Source: Streptomyces sp. NBC_00557 | GTDB taxonomy: Bacteria; Actinomycetota; Actinomycetes; Streptomycetales; Streptomycetaceae | DNA length: 64,000 nucleotides | Direction: 5' to 3' | Assembly: GCF_036345995.1 (NCBI RefSeq) | Contig: NZ_CP107796.1 | Span: forward strand, 5,084,001-5,148,000 | Shown here: positions 32,661 to 42,308 of the stretch, piece by piece | How the letters are laid out: each line of letters starts with the position of its first letter | Numbering within the stretch: the stretch's first letter is position 1 | Made by a program: the position numbers and the translations under genes | Notes under the pieces: model-generated | What the model was told of the DNA's origin: nothing | Databases searched by the model: none | The model's input: the letters and a program-made list of their open reading frames with translations, nothing else

Positions 32661-33785
32661 GTGAAAGTGACAGTCGTCGGAGCAGGCGTGGTGGGCACCC
32701 TGCACGCCTGGCAGGCAGTGCGCCGCGGCCACCAGGTCGTCCAGATCGAGCGCGAGGCCGAGGCGCGCGGCGCCTCGCTGCGCAACTTCGGGCAGATCTG
32801 GGTCAGCGGCCGCGCGGGCGGAGAAGAGCTTCGGACCGCGCTGCGGGCGCGGGAGCTGTGGGAGGAGACCGGCGCGCGGGTACCGGCGCTGGGCTTCCGG
32901 GCGAACGGCTCCCTGACCCCCGTACGGGGCCCCCTGGAGCTCGCCGTCGCCGAGGCCGCCGTGGCCCGCGCGGACGCCGCCGACCGTGGCTACAAGCTGA
33001 TCGGCCCCGGCGAGGCCCGCGCCCTCAACCCCGCCCTGCGGGGCGACTTCACGGCCGCCCTGTACTGCGAGCGGGACGCGGCCGTCGAGCCCCGCACCGC
33101 CCAACTCGCCCTGCGCGCCGAGCTGTCGAGGTCCCCCGGCTACACCTTCCTGCCCGGCCGCGAGGTCCGCGAGGTCACCGGCCCCGGAACCGTCCGGGAC
33201 GACCACGGCGACGTGCACCGGGCCGACGCGGTGGTGCTGTGCACCGGCGCCTGGCTCGGCGGACTGGTCCGCGAACTCGCCGGACCGGACCTGCCCGTGC
33301 GCCGGGTGCGGCTGCAGATGATGCAGACCGCCCCGCTGGGCGAGCCGCTGCCGACGTCCGTCGCCGACGCCGACAGTTTCCGCTACTACCCGGCCTACGC
33401 CTCCCCGGCGCTGGACGAGCTCAACGCCCGGCAGCCGCAGCCGGAGACCGCCGCCGCGCACCGGATGCAGCTGCTCATGGTGCAGCGCGCCGACGGCGGA
33501 CTGACCATCGGCGACACCCATGAATACGCGCACCCCTTCGCCTTCGACACCGTCGAAGAGCCCTACGAGCACCTCACCGGAGTCGTCGAGTCCCTGCTCG
33601 GCAGGCCGCTGCCGCGCATCCGGCGCCGCTGGGCCGGCGTGTACGCCCAGTGCACCGAGCCCGGCCGGGTGGTGCACCGCCAACAGGTGAGCGAGGGAGT
33701 GTGGCTGGTCACCGGGCCCGGCGGGCGCGGCATGACCTGCGCCCCCGCCATAGCCGAGACCACCGCGAACGAACTGGGCTGGTGA
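32661..33785 (+). CDS. FAD-dependent oxidoreductase, phosphonate-cluster (TIGR03364-like)
   Basis: 374 aa DAO-type flavoprotein. N-terminal [22 protein letters not shown] is the dinucleotide-binding fold, and [20 protein letters not shown] near the end is the C-terminal FAD contact. This type is repeatedly found with phosphonatase-like hydrolases and 2-aminoethylphosphonate transporters, and is proposed to oxidise aminophosphonates. Its TGA overlaps the next GTG by 4 bp. Confidence 0.85.
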   Translation: MKVTVVGAGVVGTLHAWQAVRRGHQVVQIEREAEARGASLRNFGQIWVSGRAGGEELRTALRARELWEETGARVPALGFRANGSLTPVRGPLELAVAEAAVARADAADRGYKLIGPGEARALNPALRGDFTAALYCERDAAVEPRTAQLALRAELSRSPGYTFLPGREVREVTGPGTVRDDHGDVHRADAVVLCTGAWLGGLVRELAGPDLPVRRVRLQMMQTAPLGEPLPTSVADADSFRYYPAYASPALDELNARQPQPETAAAHRMQLLMVQRADGGLTIGDTHEYAHPFAFDTVEEPYEHLTGVVESLLGRPLPRIRRRWAGVYAQCTEPGRVVHRQQVSEGVWLVTGPGGRGMTCAPAIAETTANELGW

Positions 33786-34489
33786 GCGACCCCATGACAC
33801 CCGACACCCCCGGCATCCGGCTCGTCGTCCTGGACATGGCCGGCACGACCGTCGCCGACGGCGGCCTGGTCGAGCGCGCCTTCGAGGCGGCGGCCCGCGA
33901 ACTGGGCGTCGAGCCCGGCTCGGCGCGGCACGCCGAGCACCTCGCCCATGTCCGCGCCACCATGGGCGAGTCCAAGATCTCCGTCTTCCGGCACCTGTTC
34001 GGCGACGAGGAACGCGCCCGGCGCGCCAACACCGCCTTCGAGAAGGCGTACGGCGAACTGGTCGACGCCGGTCTGACCGCACCCGTGCCCGGCGCCCGCG
34101 AGGCCGTCGAGGAGCTGGCCGGCAGCGGCCGTACCGTCGTGCTGACCACCGGCTTCGCCAGGGTCACCCAGGACGCGATCCTGGACGCCCTCGGCTGGCG
34201 GGACCTCGTCCCGCTCACCCTGTGCCCCGCCGACGCCGGCGGGCGCGGGCGGCCGTACCCGGACATGGTCCTTCAGGCGTTCCTGCGCACCCGGGCCGCC
34301 GACGACGTCCGGCAGGTCGCCGTCGTCGGCGACACCTCCTACGACGTGCTCAGCGGAGTGCGCGCCGGGGCCGGGCTGGTCGCCGGGGTGCGCACCGGCG
34401 CCCACGGCGACGAGCAGTTCCGCGCCGCCGGCGCCACGCACGTCCTCGACTCCGTCGCCGGCCTGCCCGCGCTGCTCGGAGACCGGTGA
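33782..34489 (+). CDS. Phosphonatase-like HAD hydrolase
   Basis: 235 aa. [15 protein letters not shown] is HAD motif I in the phosphonoacetaldehyde-hydrolase style (DMAGTT), with TTGFAR (motif II) and [14 protein letters not shown] (motif IV). It matches the phosphonatase-like group TIGR03351, which cleaves or releases phosphate in C-P compound breakdown. The start is either GTG 33782 or ATG 33794. Confidence 0.88.
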   Translation: MSDPMTPDTPGIRLVVLDMAGTTVADGGLVERAFEAAARELGVEPGSARHAEHLAHVRATMGESKISVFRHLFGDEERARRANTAFEKAYGELVDAGLTAPVPGAREAVEELAGSGRTVVLTTGFARVTQDAILDALGWRDLVPLTLCPADAGGRGRPYPDMVLQAFLRTRAADDVRQVAVVGDTSYDVLSGVRAGAGLVAGVRTGAHGDEQFRAAGATHVLDSVAGLPALLGDR

Positions 34490-34762
34490 GACGGGCAGTC
34501 GCCTTCGGGCTCAGGGCCCGCAAGGCGGGCAGGGCGGAGACACGAGAGCGGGTCGCCGAGGCGCTGGAGCCGACCGGCATGGCCGGCTACGCCCGCCGGT
34601 ACCCGCGCGAGCTGTCCGGCGGGCAGCAGCAGAGGACCGCCCTCGCCCGCGCGCTCGCCATCCGGCCGGACGTGCTCCTGCTGGACGGGCCCCTGTCCGC
34701 GCTGGACGCCCGGCTGCGCTCCGGCATGCTGGCCGAACCGGCCCGGCTGCACCGGGGGTTGC
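34486..34762 (+). pseudogene. Truncated ABC transporter ATPase (aminophosphonate type)
   Basis: About 92 codons of the middle of an ABC ATPase remain: [19 protein letters not shown], then [36 protein letters not shown]. The Walker A half is missing, and the Walker B Glu is replaced by Gly (LLLDGP instead of LLLDEP). The reading then runs into nonsense. It directly follows the phosphonatase-like gene, where the 2-aminoethylphosphonate transporter is usually found. Confidence 0.82.
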
Positions 34763-34768
34763 CCCGCC

Positions 34769-34888
34769 CACGCCGTCGCCCTCGCGAAACTCATGGGCGG
34801 CGTCGGGGTCTTCCAGCCCGACTGGAACGACATCGAGAAGAACCTCACGGGGTACGTCGAGGACGGGAAGTCGGCCACCGGAAGCTGA
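34769..34888 (+). pseudogene. C-terminal scrap of an ABC solute-binding protein
   Basis: In a different frame from the ATPase scrap, 39 codons read [15 protein letters not shown], then [19 protein letters not shown] and a TGA. This is the C-terminal helix pattern of extracellular solute-binding proteins. Its direct junction to the ATPase fragment implies one internal deletion that removed the permeases and most of both flanking genes. Confidence 0.65.
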
Positions 34889-35011
34889 GCCGGCCGCCGG
34901 CGAGAGGCCGGGGTCAGGATCAGGCCGTGCTGATTAGGCTGGGGGCGTCGGTACGCCGTGGTTCCGGCGCCCCCGCCCTTCTTGACCGTACGCACGCCAG
35001 GAGACGCACAC

Positions 35012-35794
35012 ATGGCAGACCGCAAGCCGATCGAGTCGTGGCTCACCGACATGGACGGCGTCCTGATCCACGAGGGCGTCCCGATCCCCGGGGCCGACGC
35101 CTTCCTGAAGAAGCTGCGGGAGTCCGGGCGGCCCTTCCTCGTGCTGACCAACAACTCCATCTACACCGCCCGCGACCTGCACGCCCGGCTGAACCGGATG
35201 GGCCTGGAGGTGCCGGTGGAGAACATCTGGACCTCGGCGCTGGCCACCGCCCAGTTCCTGGACGACCAGCGGCCCGGCGGCACCGCCTACGTCATCGGCG
35301 AGGCCGGCCTGACCACGGCACTGCACGACATCGGCTACATCCTCACCGACCACGACCCCGACTTCGTGATCCTCGGCGAGACCCGCACCTACTCCTTCGA
35401 GGCCCTGACCAAGGCGGTGCGGCTGATCAACGCCGGCGCCCGGTTCATCGCCACCAACCCGGACAACGTCGGCCCCTCCACCGAGGGCGACCTGCCCGCC
35501 ACCGGCTCGGTCGCCGCCCTGATCACCGCCGCGACCGGCAAGAAGCCGTACTTCGTCGGCAAGCCCAACCCGCTGATGATGCGCGCCGGGCTCAACGCCA
35601 TCGGCGCCCACTCCGAGACCTCCGCGATGATCGGCGACCGCATGGACACCGACGTCCTCGCGGGCCTGGAGGCCGGGATGCGCACCTTCCTCGTGCTGTC
35701 CGGCGTCACCCGGCCCGACCAGGTCGACCGCTATCCCTTCCGGCCCTCCCAGGTCGTCGACTCCATCGCGGACCTGGTCGACCTGGTCCTCTGA
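35012..35794 (+). CDS. HAD-IIA family phosphatase (NagD-like)
   Basis: 260 aa. [20 protein letters not shown] is motif I with nucleophile Asp, VLTNNSIYT motif II, then the IIA cap, VGKPNPLMM motif III and [13 protein letters not shown] motif IV. NagD-type enzymes dephosphorylate small sugar or nucleotide phosphates. AGGAGA precedes the ATG. It is apparently monocistronic. Confidence 0.92.
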   Translation: MADRKPIESWLTDMDGVLIHEGVPIPGADAFLKKLRESGRPFLVLTNNSIYTARDLHARLNRMGLEVPVENIWTSALATAQFLDDQRPGGTAYVIGEAGLTTALHDIGYILTDHDPDFVILGETRTYSFEALTKAVRLINAGARFIATNPDNVGPSTEGDLPATGSVAALITAATGKKPYFVGKPNPLMMRAGLNAIGAHSETSAMIGDRMDTDVLAGLEAGMRTFLVLSGVTRPDQVDRYPFRPSQVVDSIADLVDLVL

Positions 35795-35836
35795 CCTGCG
35801 GTGATGAACTCCTGACCCACCCGTTCGGAGTAATCT

Positions 35837-35863
35837 GGCGCCCCCCGAGGATGCGGGGGCGCC
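35837..35863 (+). promoter_or_regulatory. Perfect 9-bp leader hairpin
   Basis: GGCGCCCCC (35837-35845) and GGGGGCGCC (35855-35863) pair perfectly. It directly follows TAATCT (35831-35836), a possible -10 of the downstream secreted-protein gene, so it would be either a 5'-leader stem or the terminator of the HAD gene. Confidence 0.5.
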
Positions 35864-35873
35864 CGGGGCGGGG

Positions 35874-35897
35874 GAACCTCCTGGTAACTGGAGGTTC
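35874..35897 (+). promoter_or_regulatory. Hairpin sequestering the ribosome site
   Basis: GAACCTCC (35874-35881) pairs perfectly with GGAGGTTC (35890-35897) across an 8-nt loop. The GGAGG in the right arm is the ribosome site of the gene starting at 35901, so translation would need the stem to open. Confidence 0.65.
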
Positions 35898-35900
35898 ACG

Positions 35901-36461
35901 ATGGGCTCACTACGCCTCACTGTCTGTACAGGAATCCTGGCCGCCACCGCGTTCGCCCCGGCGGCCCAGGCCGCCGACGCCGGCTCGGTCTCCGTGACCC
36001 CCGCCTCCCCGGCGCCCGGCACCGACGTCTCGGTGCGTGTCCACGGCTGCCCAGGCTCCCAGGGCACCGCCGTCTCGGACGCCTTCGTCTCCGACGCCCG
36101 GCTGACCGGCGGCCAGGACACCCTGTCCGGCGAGACCCGCGTCCGCACCACCCTGACGCCGGGCGCCTACGCCGTCAGGGTGACCTGCGCCGACTACGTG
36201 ATCACCGGACGCCTCACGGTCACCGGCCGGGCCACGGGCCCGGGCACCGGGCCGGCCGTGCTGCCGGGACGTGAGCCCACCGACGCCCCCTGGCCCGTCG
36301 CCCCCGTCCCCGCGGGCGGCGGCGGCACCGCGCACTTCGCGACCGTGGCCACCACCGAGTCCGGCCCCGACACCGTCCAGACGGTGACCGGGCTGGTCCT
36401 CGCCGCCCTCGCGGCCCTCGCCGTCGCGCTGCGCGCCCGCGTCGGCCGCGGCCCGCGCTGA
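35901..36461 (+). CDS. Secreted, membrane-anchored small protein
   Basis: 186 aa. Signal peptide to about residue 25 (AAQAADA), an Ig-like domain opening [21 protein letters not shown], a Pro/Gly linker and a C-terminal helix ([19 protein letters not shown]) followed by RARVGRGPR. No LPxTG or LAxTG motif is evident. It is 10 bp upstream of the sortase, a typical substrate position, and its N-terminus resembles the small protein at 30336. Confidence 0.75.
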   Translation: MGSLRLTVCTGILAATAFAPAAQAADAGSVSVTPASPAPGTDVSVRVHGCPGSQGTAVSDAFVSDARLTGGQDTLSGETRVRTTLTPGAYAVRVTCADYVITGRLTVTGRATGPGTGPAVLPGREPTDAPWPVAPVPAGGGGTAHFATVATTESGPDTVQTVTGLVLAALAALAVALRARVGRGPR

Positions 36462-36471
36462 CCGCCGCCCC

Positions 36472-37119
36472 ATGACCGACGACCGCGGGCACACCACCGG
36501 CGCCGGGCGGTTCACCACCGGCCTGACCTGGGCCGTGCTGCTGTTCGGGCTCTGGCTGTGGGGACGCGGGGTGACCGGCGTACCGCACGGCCCGGCCACC
36601 GGCGGCCTGTTCGCCGTCGCACCCCGGCTGCCCAGCCCGGCCCAGCCGCTCGGCGACGCCCTGCCCCAGCGCCTCGACATCCCCCAACTGCGTGTGCAGG
36701 CCCCCGTGGTGAGCCGCGGCCTGGACGCCCAGGGCGCCATCGACCCGCCCCCCTACGACCAGCCGGGCGTGGTCGGCTGGTACGGCGCCGGCACCAAGCC
36801 CGGCGCCCGCGGCGCGGCGCTCCTGGTCGGGCACGTCGACACCGAGACCCGGCCCGCGGTCTTCTACAAGCTCAGCACCCTCAAGCCCGGCGAGACCGTC
36901 CGCGTGGTGCGCTCGGACGGCAAGGTCGCCCGGTTCACCATCGACGACGTCCGCGTCCTGCCCCGCGCCGGCTTCGACGCCCGGCAGGCCTACGCCCCCC
37001 ACCACCCCGGCCGCGCCGAACTCCGCCTCATCACCTGCGGCGGCCCCTTCGACCGCGCCGCCCACCGCTACACGGCCAACGTCGTGGTCTCCGCCTACCT
37101 CACCGGAAGCACGGGCTGA
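36472..37119 (+). CDS. Class F-like sortase
   Basis: 215 aa. An N-terminal membrane helix (LTWAVLLFGLWLWGRGV) anchors a sortase beta-barrel. GHVDT (His121) and LRLITCGGPF (Cys189) give the catalytic pair, with the Arg in AHRYTANVVV. The TCGG after the catalytic Cys matches class F more than class E (TCxP). It attaches surface proteins to peptidoglycan or pili. The preceding gene is the likeliest partner. Confidence 0.85.
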   Translation: MTDDRGHTTGAGRFTTGLTWAVLLFGLWLWGRGVTGVPHGPATGGLFAVAPRLPSPAQPLGDALPQRLDIPQLRVQAPVVSRGLDAQGAIDPPPYDQPGVVGWYGAGTKPGARGAALLVGHVDTETRPAVFYKLSTLKPGETVRVVRSDGKVARFTIDDVRVLPRAGFDARQAYAPHHPGRAELRLITCGGPFDRAAHRYTANVVVSAYLTGSTG

Positions 37120-37384
37120 CGGCCGTGCCCGTCGCCTCGCGCGCCCGACCGCGCCTTCGCGTGACCGCATGAGCAACCGACGGATGTGCCGCGATCGGGC
37201 ACCTGGGCCGGTGCGTCCAGGGGGCAAAGACGCGCGTCTCCGCCTGCCTCACCGGAAGCACCGGCTGACCGCCGTACCCCCCGCCCCGCGCGCCCCGCCG
37301 CGCCCCCGCGCGACCTCGTGACGGGCCGCCGGATATGCCACGATTGGACACCTGGACCGGTGCGCCCAGGGGGGAATCGCATGG
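37087..37384. repeat. 149-bp imperfect tandem duplication
   Basis: 37087-37235 is repeated imperfectly at 37236-37384. Both copies begin GTCTCCGCCTxCCTCACCGG, contain GGAAGCACxGGCTGAC, and near the end CACCTGGxCCGGTGCG followed by a G-run. Copy 1 includes the sortase 3' end and stop; copy 2 ends at the ATG of the GH6 gene. The GH6 promoter and leader may have been formed or shifted by this duplication. Confidence 0.75.
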
Positions 37385-38409
37385 AGGACAGCAGGGGGGC
37401 CCGTGCGTCCGCGCGGGCGTCGGCGGCGCTGGTGCTGGGGGCGGCACTGCTGCTCGCCGGATGCTCATCCGGAGGCGGGGGCGGGCACGACACCCCGGAC
37501 CCGGGAGGTCCGGTCACCCAGCAGCCCAAGGCCGTCGACCCGTTCTGGGTCAACCCGGACGGCACCGCGGCCCGCCGGCTCGCCGCCTACGAGAAAGCCG
37601 GCAAGAAGACCGAGGCCGCGCAGATCCGGAAGATCGCCGAGCAGCCGGTGGGGGAGTGGATCGGCCCGGAGAACCCGGAGCAGGAGGCCCGCGGCTTCAC
37701 CGAGGCCGCCGAGAAGTCCGACCGCACGGCCCTGCTCGTCCTCTACGACATCCCGCACCGCGACTGCGGCCAGTACTCCCAGGGCGGAGCGGCCGACGGC
37801 AACGCCTACCGCGCCTGGATCGACGCCGTGGCCCGCGGCATCGAGGACCGCTCCGCCATCGTGATCCTGGAGCCGGACGCCGTCCTGCACCTCGTGGACG
37901 GCTGCACCTCCGACCGGTTCCACGAGGAGCGCTACGACCTGCTCAGGGGCGCGGTCAGCCGGCTGAAGTCCCTGAGGAACACCAAGGTCTACCTGGACGC
38001 GGGCAACGCCGGCTGGGGCCACCCCGACCAGATCTTCCAGCCCCTGAAGCAGGCCGGCATCGACCAGGCCGACGGCTTCTCCGTCAACGTCTCCAACTTC
38101 TACTCCACCCGGGACTCCCTCGCCTACGGCAAGCAGCTCTCGGCGAAGGTGGGCGGCAAGCACTTCGTCATCGACACCAGCCGCAACGGCAACGGCCCCT
38201 ACACCCAGGGCGACCCGGCCCAGCGCTGGTGCAACCCGCCGGGCCGGGCCCTGGGCGAAACCCCCACCACCAGGACGGCCGACCCCCTGGTGGACGCCTA
38301 CCTGTGGATCAAACGCCCGGGGGAGTCGGACGGCACCTGCAAGGGAGGGCCCAAGGCAGGGGAGTGGTGGGCGAGTTACGCACTCGCCCTGGCCGAGAAC
38401 AGCAAGTGA
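37381..38409 (+). CDS. cslZ: GH6 endoglucanase lipoprotein (CslZ)
   Basis: 342 aa. A lipoprotein signal ends at LAGC (Cys28). A GH6 domain follows: LLVLYDIPHRDCGQYSQGG, VILEPDAVLHLVDGC, GWGHPDQIFQP, FVIDTSRNGNGP and WCNPPGRALG. GH6 enzymes invert cellulose-type beta-1,4 linkages. In Streptomyces this gene adjoins cslA/glxA and is thought to process the glycan. Here it is convergent with glxA (3 bp between stops), and the ATG starts within the tandem duplication. Confidence 0.9.
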   Translation: MEDSRGARASARASAALVLGAALLLAGCSSGGGGGHDTPDPGGPVTQQPKAVDPFWVNPDGTAARRLAAYEKAGKKTEAAQIRKIAEQPVGEWIGPENPEQEARGFTEAAEKSDRTALLVLYDIPHRDCGQYSQGGAADGNAYRAWIDAVARGIEDRSAIVILEPDAVLHLVDGCTSDRFHEERYDLLRGAVSRLKSLRNTKVYLDAGNAGWGHPDQIFQPLKQAGIDQADGFSVNVSNFYSTRDSLAYGKQLSAKVGGKHFVIDTSRNGNGPYTQGDPAQRWCNPPGRALGETPTTRTADPLVDAYLWIKRPGESDGTCKGGPKAGEWWASYALALAENSK

Positions 38410-38412
38410 GCC

Positions 38413-40347
38413 TTACGGCACCCGAACCCACTGCGCCGTGCTCGGCGTCCCCTGGTCGTCGTCCACGAACAGCATGTACCAGCCGGAGGTGACCAGGTTC
38501 CGGTTCTTCGGGACCGTCACCGTGATCCGGTTCCCGGACGTCGTGAAGTCCAGTGCGATCGACCGCTGGTCCACATCCGTGACATGCGTCGACGCGCTGG
38601 GCCGGATCAGCCGCGCCTTCTTGATGCTCGCCGCGTGATCCGAGGTGAACGTCCCCGAAGCGCCGCGGGCGATCGTCCGCGGGCCACCGCCGAGCGACGG
38701 CCGGGATCCCCGGTAGAGATACGGCGGGGTGTAGATCTCGATCCGCTGCTCGAACTTCCCCGGCCTGGTGTTCGCCTTGTCGCCGTACAGCGAGTCGGAC
38801 CCGAAGAACATCACCCGCCCGTCCGGCAGCAGGATCGACCCGGAGTGGTAGTTGCGGCCCACCAGCGGATCGGCGACCCGGGTGAAGCTGTTGCTGTCCG
38901 GGTGGTAGATCCGCGCCTGCAGGATGTCGGAGTCACCGCGCCCCCGGTAGTCCTCCGAGCCGCCGGAGACCAGCACGGTGTCGTCGGGCAGGATCGAGGA
39001 CTGCGGGTACCGGGTGCCCTTCTCCAGCTCGGGCCCGTCCACGAAGTGCGGGTGCTTCGCCTTCAGGTCGATCAGCCGGGTCTTCCTGCTGGACAGCTCC
39101 GACTCGCCGACACCGCCGCCGCCGATCACCATGAACCGCTCGTCCTGCGCCGGAGGCAGCAGCACGGTCCCGGAGGTCTCCATCCTGTCCGGGTCGCTCA
39201 GCCCGGGCAGCCTGGTGAACGTGTTGGTGCCGACGTCCCAGACGCCGGGGTCACGGCCGACGTTGTCGGGGCCGTACCCCGCGTTCGAACCCGAGTAGAA
39301 GATCTTGCCGTTCTGCATCAGGAACAGCGCCGGATACGTCGGGAACTGCCGGACCGTCTTCGTGTACGTCCACTTCCTGGTCTTGGGGTCGAAGACCTCG
39401 TTCTTGCCCGGCACCAGCTGGCCGATGTCGTCCAGGCCGGAGACGCTGAGGATCCTCCCGTCGGACAGCGTGGTGAGCGTCGGGTACCAGCGGGCCTCGT
39501 TCATCGGGTCCACCTTGATGTACCGCTCGGCGACCGGATCGAACTCGTAGGCGTCCCTGATCCCCTCGAAATCCTTCTTGTCGAGGGCGAGTTTCTGCGC
39601 GATCCCGTACGTGTTGCGCGCGTCGGCGCCGGTGAGGCCCTGGATGCGGTAGTTGTCCTGGGTGCCGGTCTCGTACGCGGCGCCCTCCTTCTGCGCCTCG
39701 ACGTAGACCCGGCCGTAACCGGGGTTGTTCCGCAGCCACTTGCCGGTCTTGTCGAAGACCTTCGTGGCGCGCGGGACCAGCACCGGGTCCTGGGAGAGGA
39801 ACGTCCTGCCGTTCTTCTTCCCGGTGAACCTGGTGCCCGCGGGCAGGGTGATCGGCTTGTCCGGGTTCTCGTTGTAGAGGATCATGACGCCGCCGGCCTT
39901 CTTGACGTCGCCCTTGAGCTTCTCGTAGCGCTTGGTGCCGCCCGCGATGAGCAGCTTGCCGTCGGCGAGCTGGGTGTGGCCGGTGCAGAACAGGTCGTTG
40001 GGCGTGGGGATCTTCTTGATCGTGCCCTTGACCGGGTCCCAGATCCGCGTGTCGAACTTCTTCCTGTCGAAGTTGTCCTGGTTGTTGCCCGAGCCGGCGA
40101 CGAGCAGCACCTTGCCGGTGTGCAGCAGCGCCGCGTGGATGGTGTCCTGGCGGTACTGCGGCGGGAACTCGATGATGTCCCAGTGGCCGTTCTGGGCCTT
40201 GTACTCGGGTCTGTTGATCTTGTATTCGTGGTACTGCGCGGTGCCGAAGCGATAGACCCACGGCCCGTTCATCCCGGCCAGCGCGAGCACCACCGCCGTA
40301 CCGATCGCGAGCCTGCGGACGCGACGGCGGCCGGCCTGGTCCCTCAT
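38413..40347 (-). CDS. glxA: Copper radical oxidase GlxA
   Basis: 644 aa galactose-oxidase-like mononuclear copper enzyme, membrane-anchored by an N-terminal helix (LAIGTAVVLALAG). A seven-bladed Kelch-like body contains the crosslinked Cys121 (LFCTGH), the Trp287/Tyr288 pair (ARWYPT) and the later NYHSGS copper ligands; a C-terminal Ig-like domain (TSDHAASIKKARLIRPSASTHV) follows. In S. lividans it oxidises the CslA glycan at hyphal tips. Its ATG overlaps the cslA stop by 4 bp, as described there. Confidence 0.95.
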   Translation of the reverse strand: MRDQAGRRRVRRLAIGTAVVLALAGMNGPWVYRFGTAQYHEYKINRPEYKAQNGHWDIIEFPPQYRQDTIHAALLHTGKVLLVAGSGNNQDNFDRKKFDTRIWDPVKGTIKKIPTPNDLFCTGHTQLADGKLLIAGGTKRYEKLKGDVKKAGGVMILYNENPDKPITLPAGTRFTGKKNGRTFLSQDPVLVPRATKVFDKTGKWLRNNPGYGRVYVEAQKEGAAYETGTQDNYRIQGLTGADARNTYGIAQKLALDKKDFEGIRDAYEFDPVAERYIKVDPMNEARWYPTLTTLSDGRILSVSGLDDIGQLVPGKNEVFDPKTRKWTYTKTVRQFPTYPALFLMQNGKIFYSGSNAGYGPDNVGRDPGVWDVGTNTFTRLPGLSDPDRMETSGTVLLPPAQDERFMVIGGGGVGESELSSRKTRLIDLKAKHPHFVDGPELEKGTRYPQSSILPDDTVLVSGGSEDYRGRGDSDILQARIYHPDSNSFTRVADPLVGRNYHSGSILLPDGRVMFFGSDSLYGDKANTRPGKFEQRIEIYTPPYLYRGSRPSLGGGPRTIARGASGTFTSDHAASIKKARLIRPSASTHVTDVDQRSIALDFTTSGNRITVTVPKNRNLVTSGWYMLFVDDDQGTPSTAQWVRVP

Positions 40348-42308
40348 TCCTTACGTCCCCCCGGTCCGCCCAGCGCGATCTGCATGGTCTGCCCGTCCTC
40401 CCCGGCCCGCTCCCCGTCCGTGCCGGCCGCCCAGGCGGGCCGCTGCAGCGGCAGATGGGCCGCGTACGCCGCGGGCACCGCGTCCTGCGGTCCGGCCGCC
40501 GCCTGCGCGGGCCGTCTGCGTTCCCGCCGCAGCGTGTACCGCCAGGCGAGGATCGGGGAGGCGGTGATCAGCAGGGCCAGCGAAGCCCAGGTGATCATCG
40601 CGGGGTGGGAGTGCCCGAGCGCGCATCCGGCGGCGAGCGAGCCGCCGAAGACCAGGATGAAGAACCAGTGCACCCGGAACGTCCCGAACAGCGTGTCGGG
40701 GCTCGCCGACTCGCCCTTGGGCGTCACCACGAACGTGCTCCTGCGGCGCAGTACGGCGTCCATCAGGGAGCGTGCGTAGATCGGCGCGGACAGCGCCGAC
40801 ATCACCATGCCCGCGACACCGCCGGACCCCTCCGGCTCGTGCGGGGAGACGTTGTGCCGCCGGTTCCAGACGTACAGGCCGATCTGGAGGGCGGAGGCGT
40901 TGCCGTACAGCATCAGCCACACGGTCGGGTCGATGTTCACGCCCGAGGCGCCCAGGCCCAGGAACAGGGCGCAGCTGAGGGCCGCGAGGATCCAGTTGAG
41001 GGCGGACATCGGGTAGAAGATGATCATCATCGTGTAGTTGAAGAGCTTGCCCGGCCCCAGGGTGAACAGGCCCTTCCAGTACTGCTTGAGGATCGTCTCG
41101 TAGGTGCCCCGGGACCAGCGCAGCTGCTGGGTGAAGAAGTCCGTCCAGGCGGCCGGGCCCTCGCCGACGGCGAGCACGTCCGGGGTGTAGACCGACTTCC
41201 ACTTCCGTCCCGTCGCCGGGTTCTTGGCGCGGTGCATCTCGAAGCCCGTCGCCATGTCCTCGGTGATGGAGTCGTACAGGCCGCCGATCTGCTTGATGGC
41301 GCTGACGCGCACGGCGTTGGAGGTGCCGACGAACATGGGGGCGCCGTAGCGGTTGCCGGCGCGCTGGATCAGGGCGTGGAAGAGGAACTGCTGGGACTCG
41401 GCGGCCTTGGTGACGAACGTGTCGTAGTTGCCGTAGACCTGCGGGCCGATGACGAAGCCGACGTCCGGGTCGCGGAAGTAACCGAGCATCCGCTCCAGGT
41501 AGTTGGGCAGCGGCACGTGGTCGGTGTCGACGGAGGCGAAGAAGTCGTAGTCGTCGCCGTGCGCCTCCAGCCAGGCGTTGTAGTTGCCGTGCTTGGTCTT
41601 CGCGCGGTGCGGCCCCTTGGGCTGGTTCCACTTCTCCACTCCCTTGCGGGTGAAGTGGTGCACGCCGAGCCGGGCGCAGACCTCCTTGACGGCCGGGTCG
41701 TCGCCCTCGTCCAGCAGCCACACGTGCAGCAGGCCCCGGTGGCGCAGCCTCACCGCCGCCTGGAGGGTCTTCGTCACCATCTCCAGCGGCTCCTTGCCGG
41801 GCACGTAGGTGGTGAGGAAGGCGACCCTGGTGCCGGTCTCCGGAACCACCGGCACCGGGTCGCGGGCGACGAGCGTGGCGTGCGCGTTCGACAGCACGTT
41901 CATGCAGCGGAAGAACTCGATCAGACCGATCGAGACGAGCATGACGACGTCGAGGGCCGGCAGGAAGTCGTAGGCGGGATAGTCGCGTTCGGTCCAGTGC
42001 TCGGGCTGCAGCAGCCAGAACAGCAGGACCAGGGAGAGCACGGGGGCCGCGCCCAGCATGAGCGCGGCACGGACGCGGTGCGGCTCCTGCGAGAGCAGCG
42101 ACCGGTACCGCACCCGGTACGGCGTGGCCGGGTCGGGCTGGGTGAGGGGGCCGGCGAGCCGGCTGTAGTGCTCGTAGTCGTATCTCGGCAGGGTCCTCCT
42201 GATCCGGCGTAACTGGCCCGTCCGGTGGTCGGTCATCCTCAGCTGCGTGGTCTGTGACGAGTCGTCGTGAACGTGGCTCTGTCCGGCGCCGGTCGGCGTC
42301 GACGTCAT
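40344..42308 (-). CDS. cslA: Cellulose-synthase-like GT2 protein CslA
   Basis: 654 aa. Two N-terminal membrane helices, a GT2 catalytic domain with SVDTDHVPLPNYLE (DxD), SITEDMATG (TED), and QLRWSRG (QxxRW), then several C-terminal helices. It makes a beta-glycan at hyphal tips needed for aerial growth in Streptomyces. GGGGGG lies upstream of the ATG. It is coupled to glxA. Confidence 0.95.
   Translation of the reverse strand: MTSTPTGAGQSHVHDDSSQTTQLRMTDHRTGQLRRIRRTLPRYDYEHYSRLAGPLTQPDPATPYRVRYRSLLSQEPHRVRAALMLGAAPVLSLVLLFWLLQPEHWTERDYPAYDFLPALDVVMLVSIGLIEFFRCMNVLSNAHATLVARDPVPVVPETGTRVAFLTTYVPGKEPLEMVTKTLQAAVRLRHRGLLHVWLLDEGDDPAVKEVCARLGVHHFTRKGVEKWNQPKGPHRAKTKHGNYNAWLEAHGDDYDFFASVDTDHVPLPNYLERMLGYFRDPDVGFVIGPQVYGNYDTFVTKAAESQQFLFHALIQRAGNRYGAPMFVGTSNAVRVSAIKQIGGLYDSITEDMATGFEMHRAKNPATGRKWKSVYTPDVLAVGEGPAAWTDFFTQQLRWSRGTYETILKQYWKGLFTLGPGKLFNYTMMIIFYPMSALNWILAALSCALFLGLGASGVNIDPTVWLMLYGNASALQIGLYVWNRRHNVSPHEPEGSGGVAGMVMSALSAPIYARSLMDAVLRRRSTFVVTPKGESASPDTLFGTFRVHWFFILVFGGSLAAGCALGHSHPAMITWASLALLITASPILAWRYTLRRERRRPAQAAAGPQDAVPAAYAAHLPLQRPAWAAGTDGERAGEDGQTMQIALGGPGGRKE

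Noticed and set aside
38584..40779. 731-codon frame on the plus strand
   Set aside because: Antisense to glxA and part of cslA, both certain genes; composition is that of a shadow frame.
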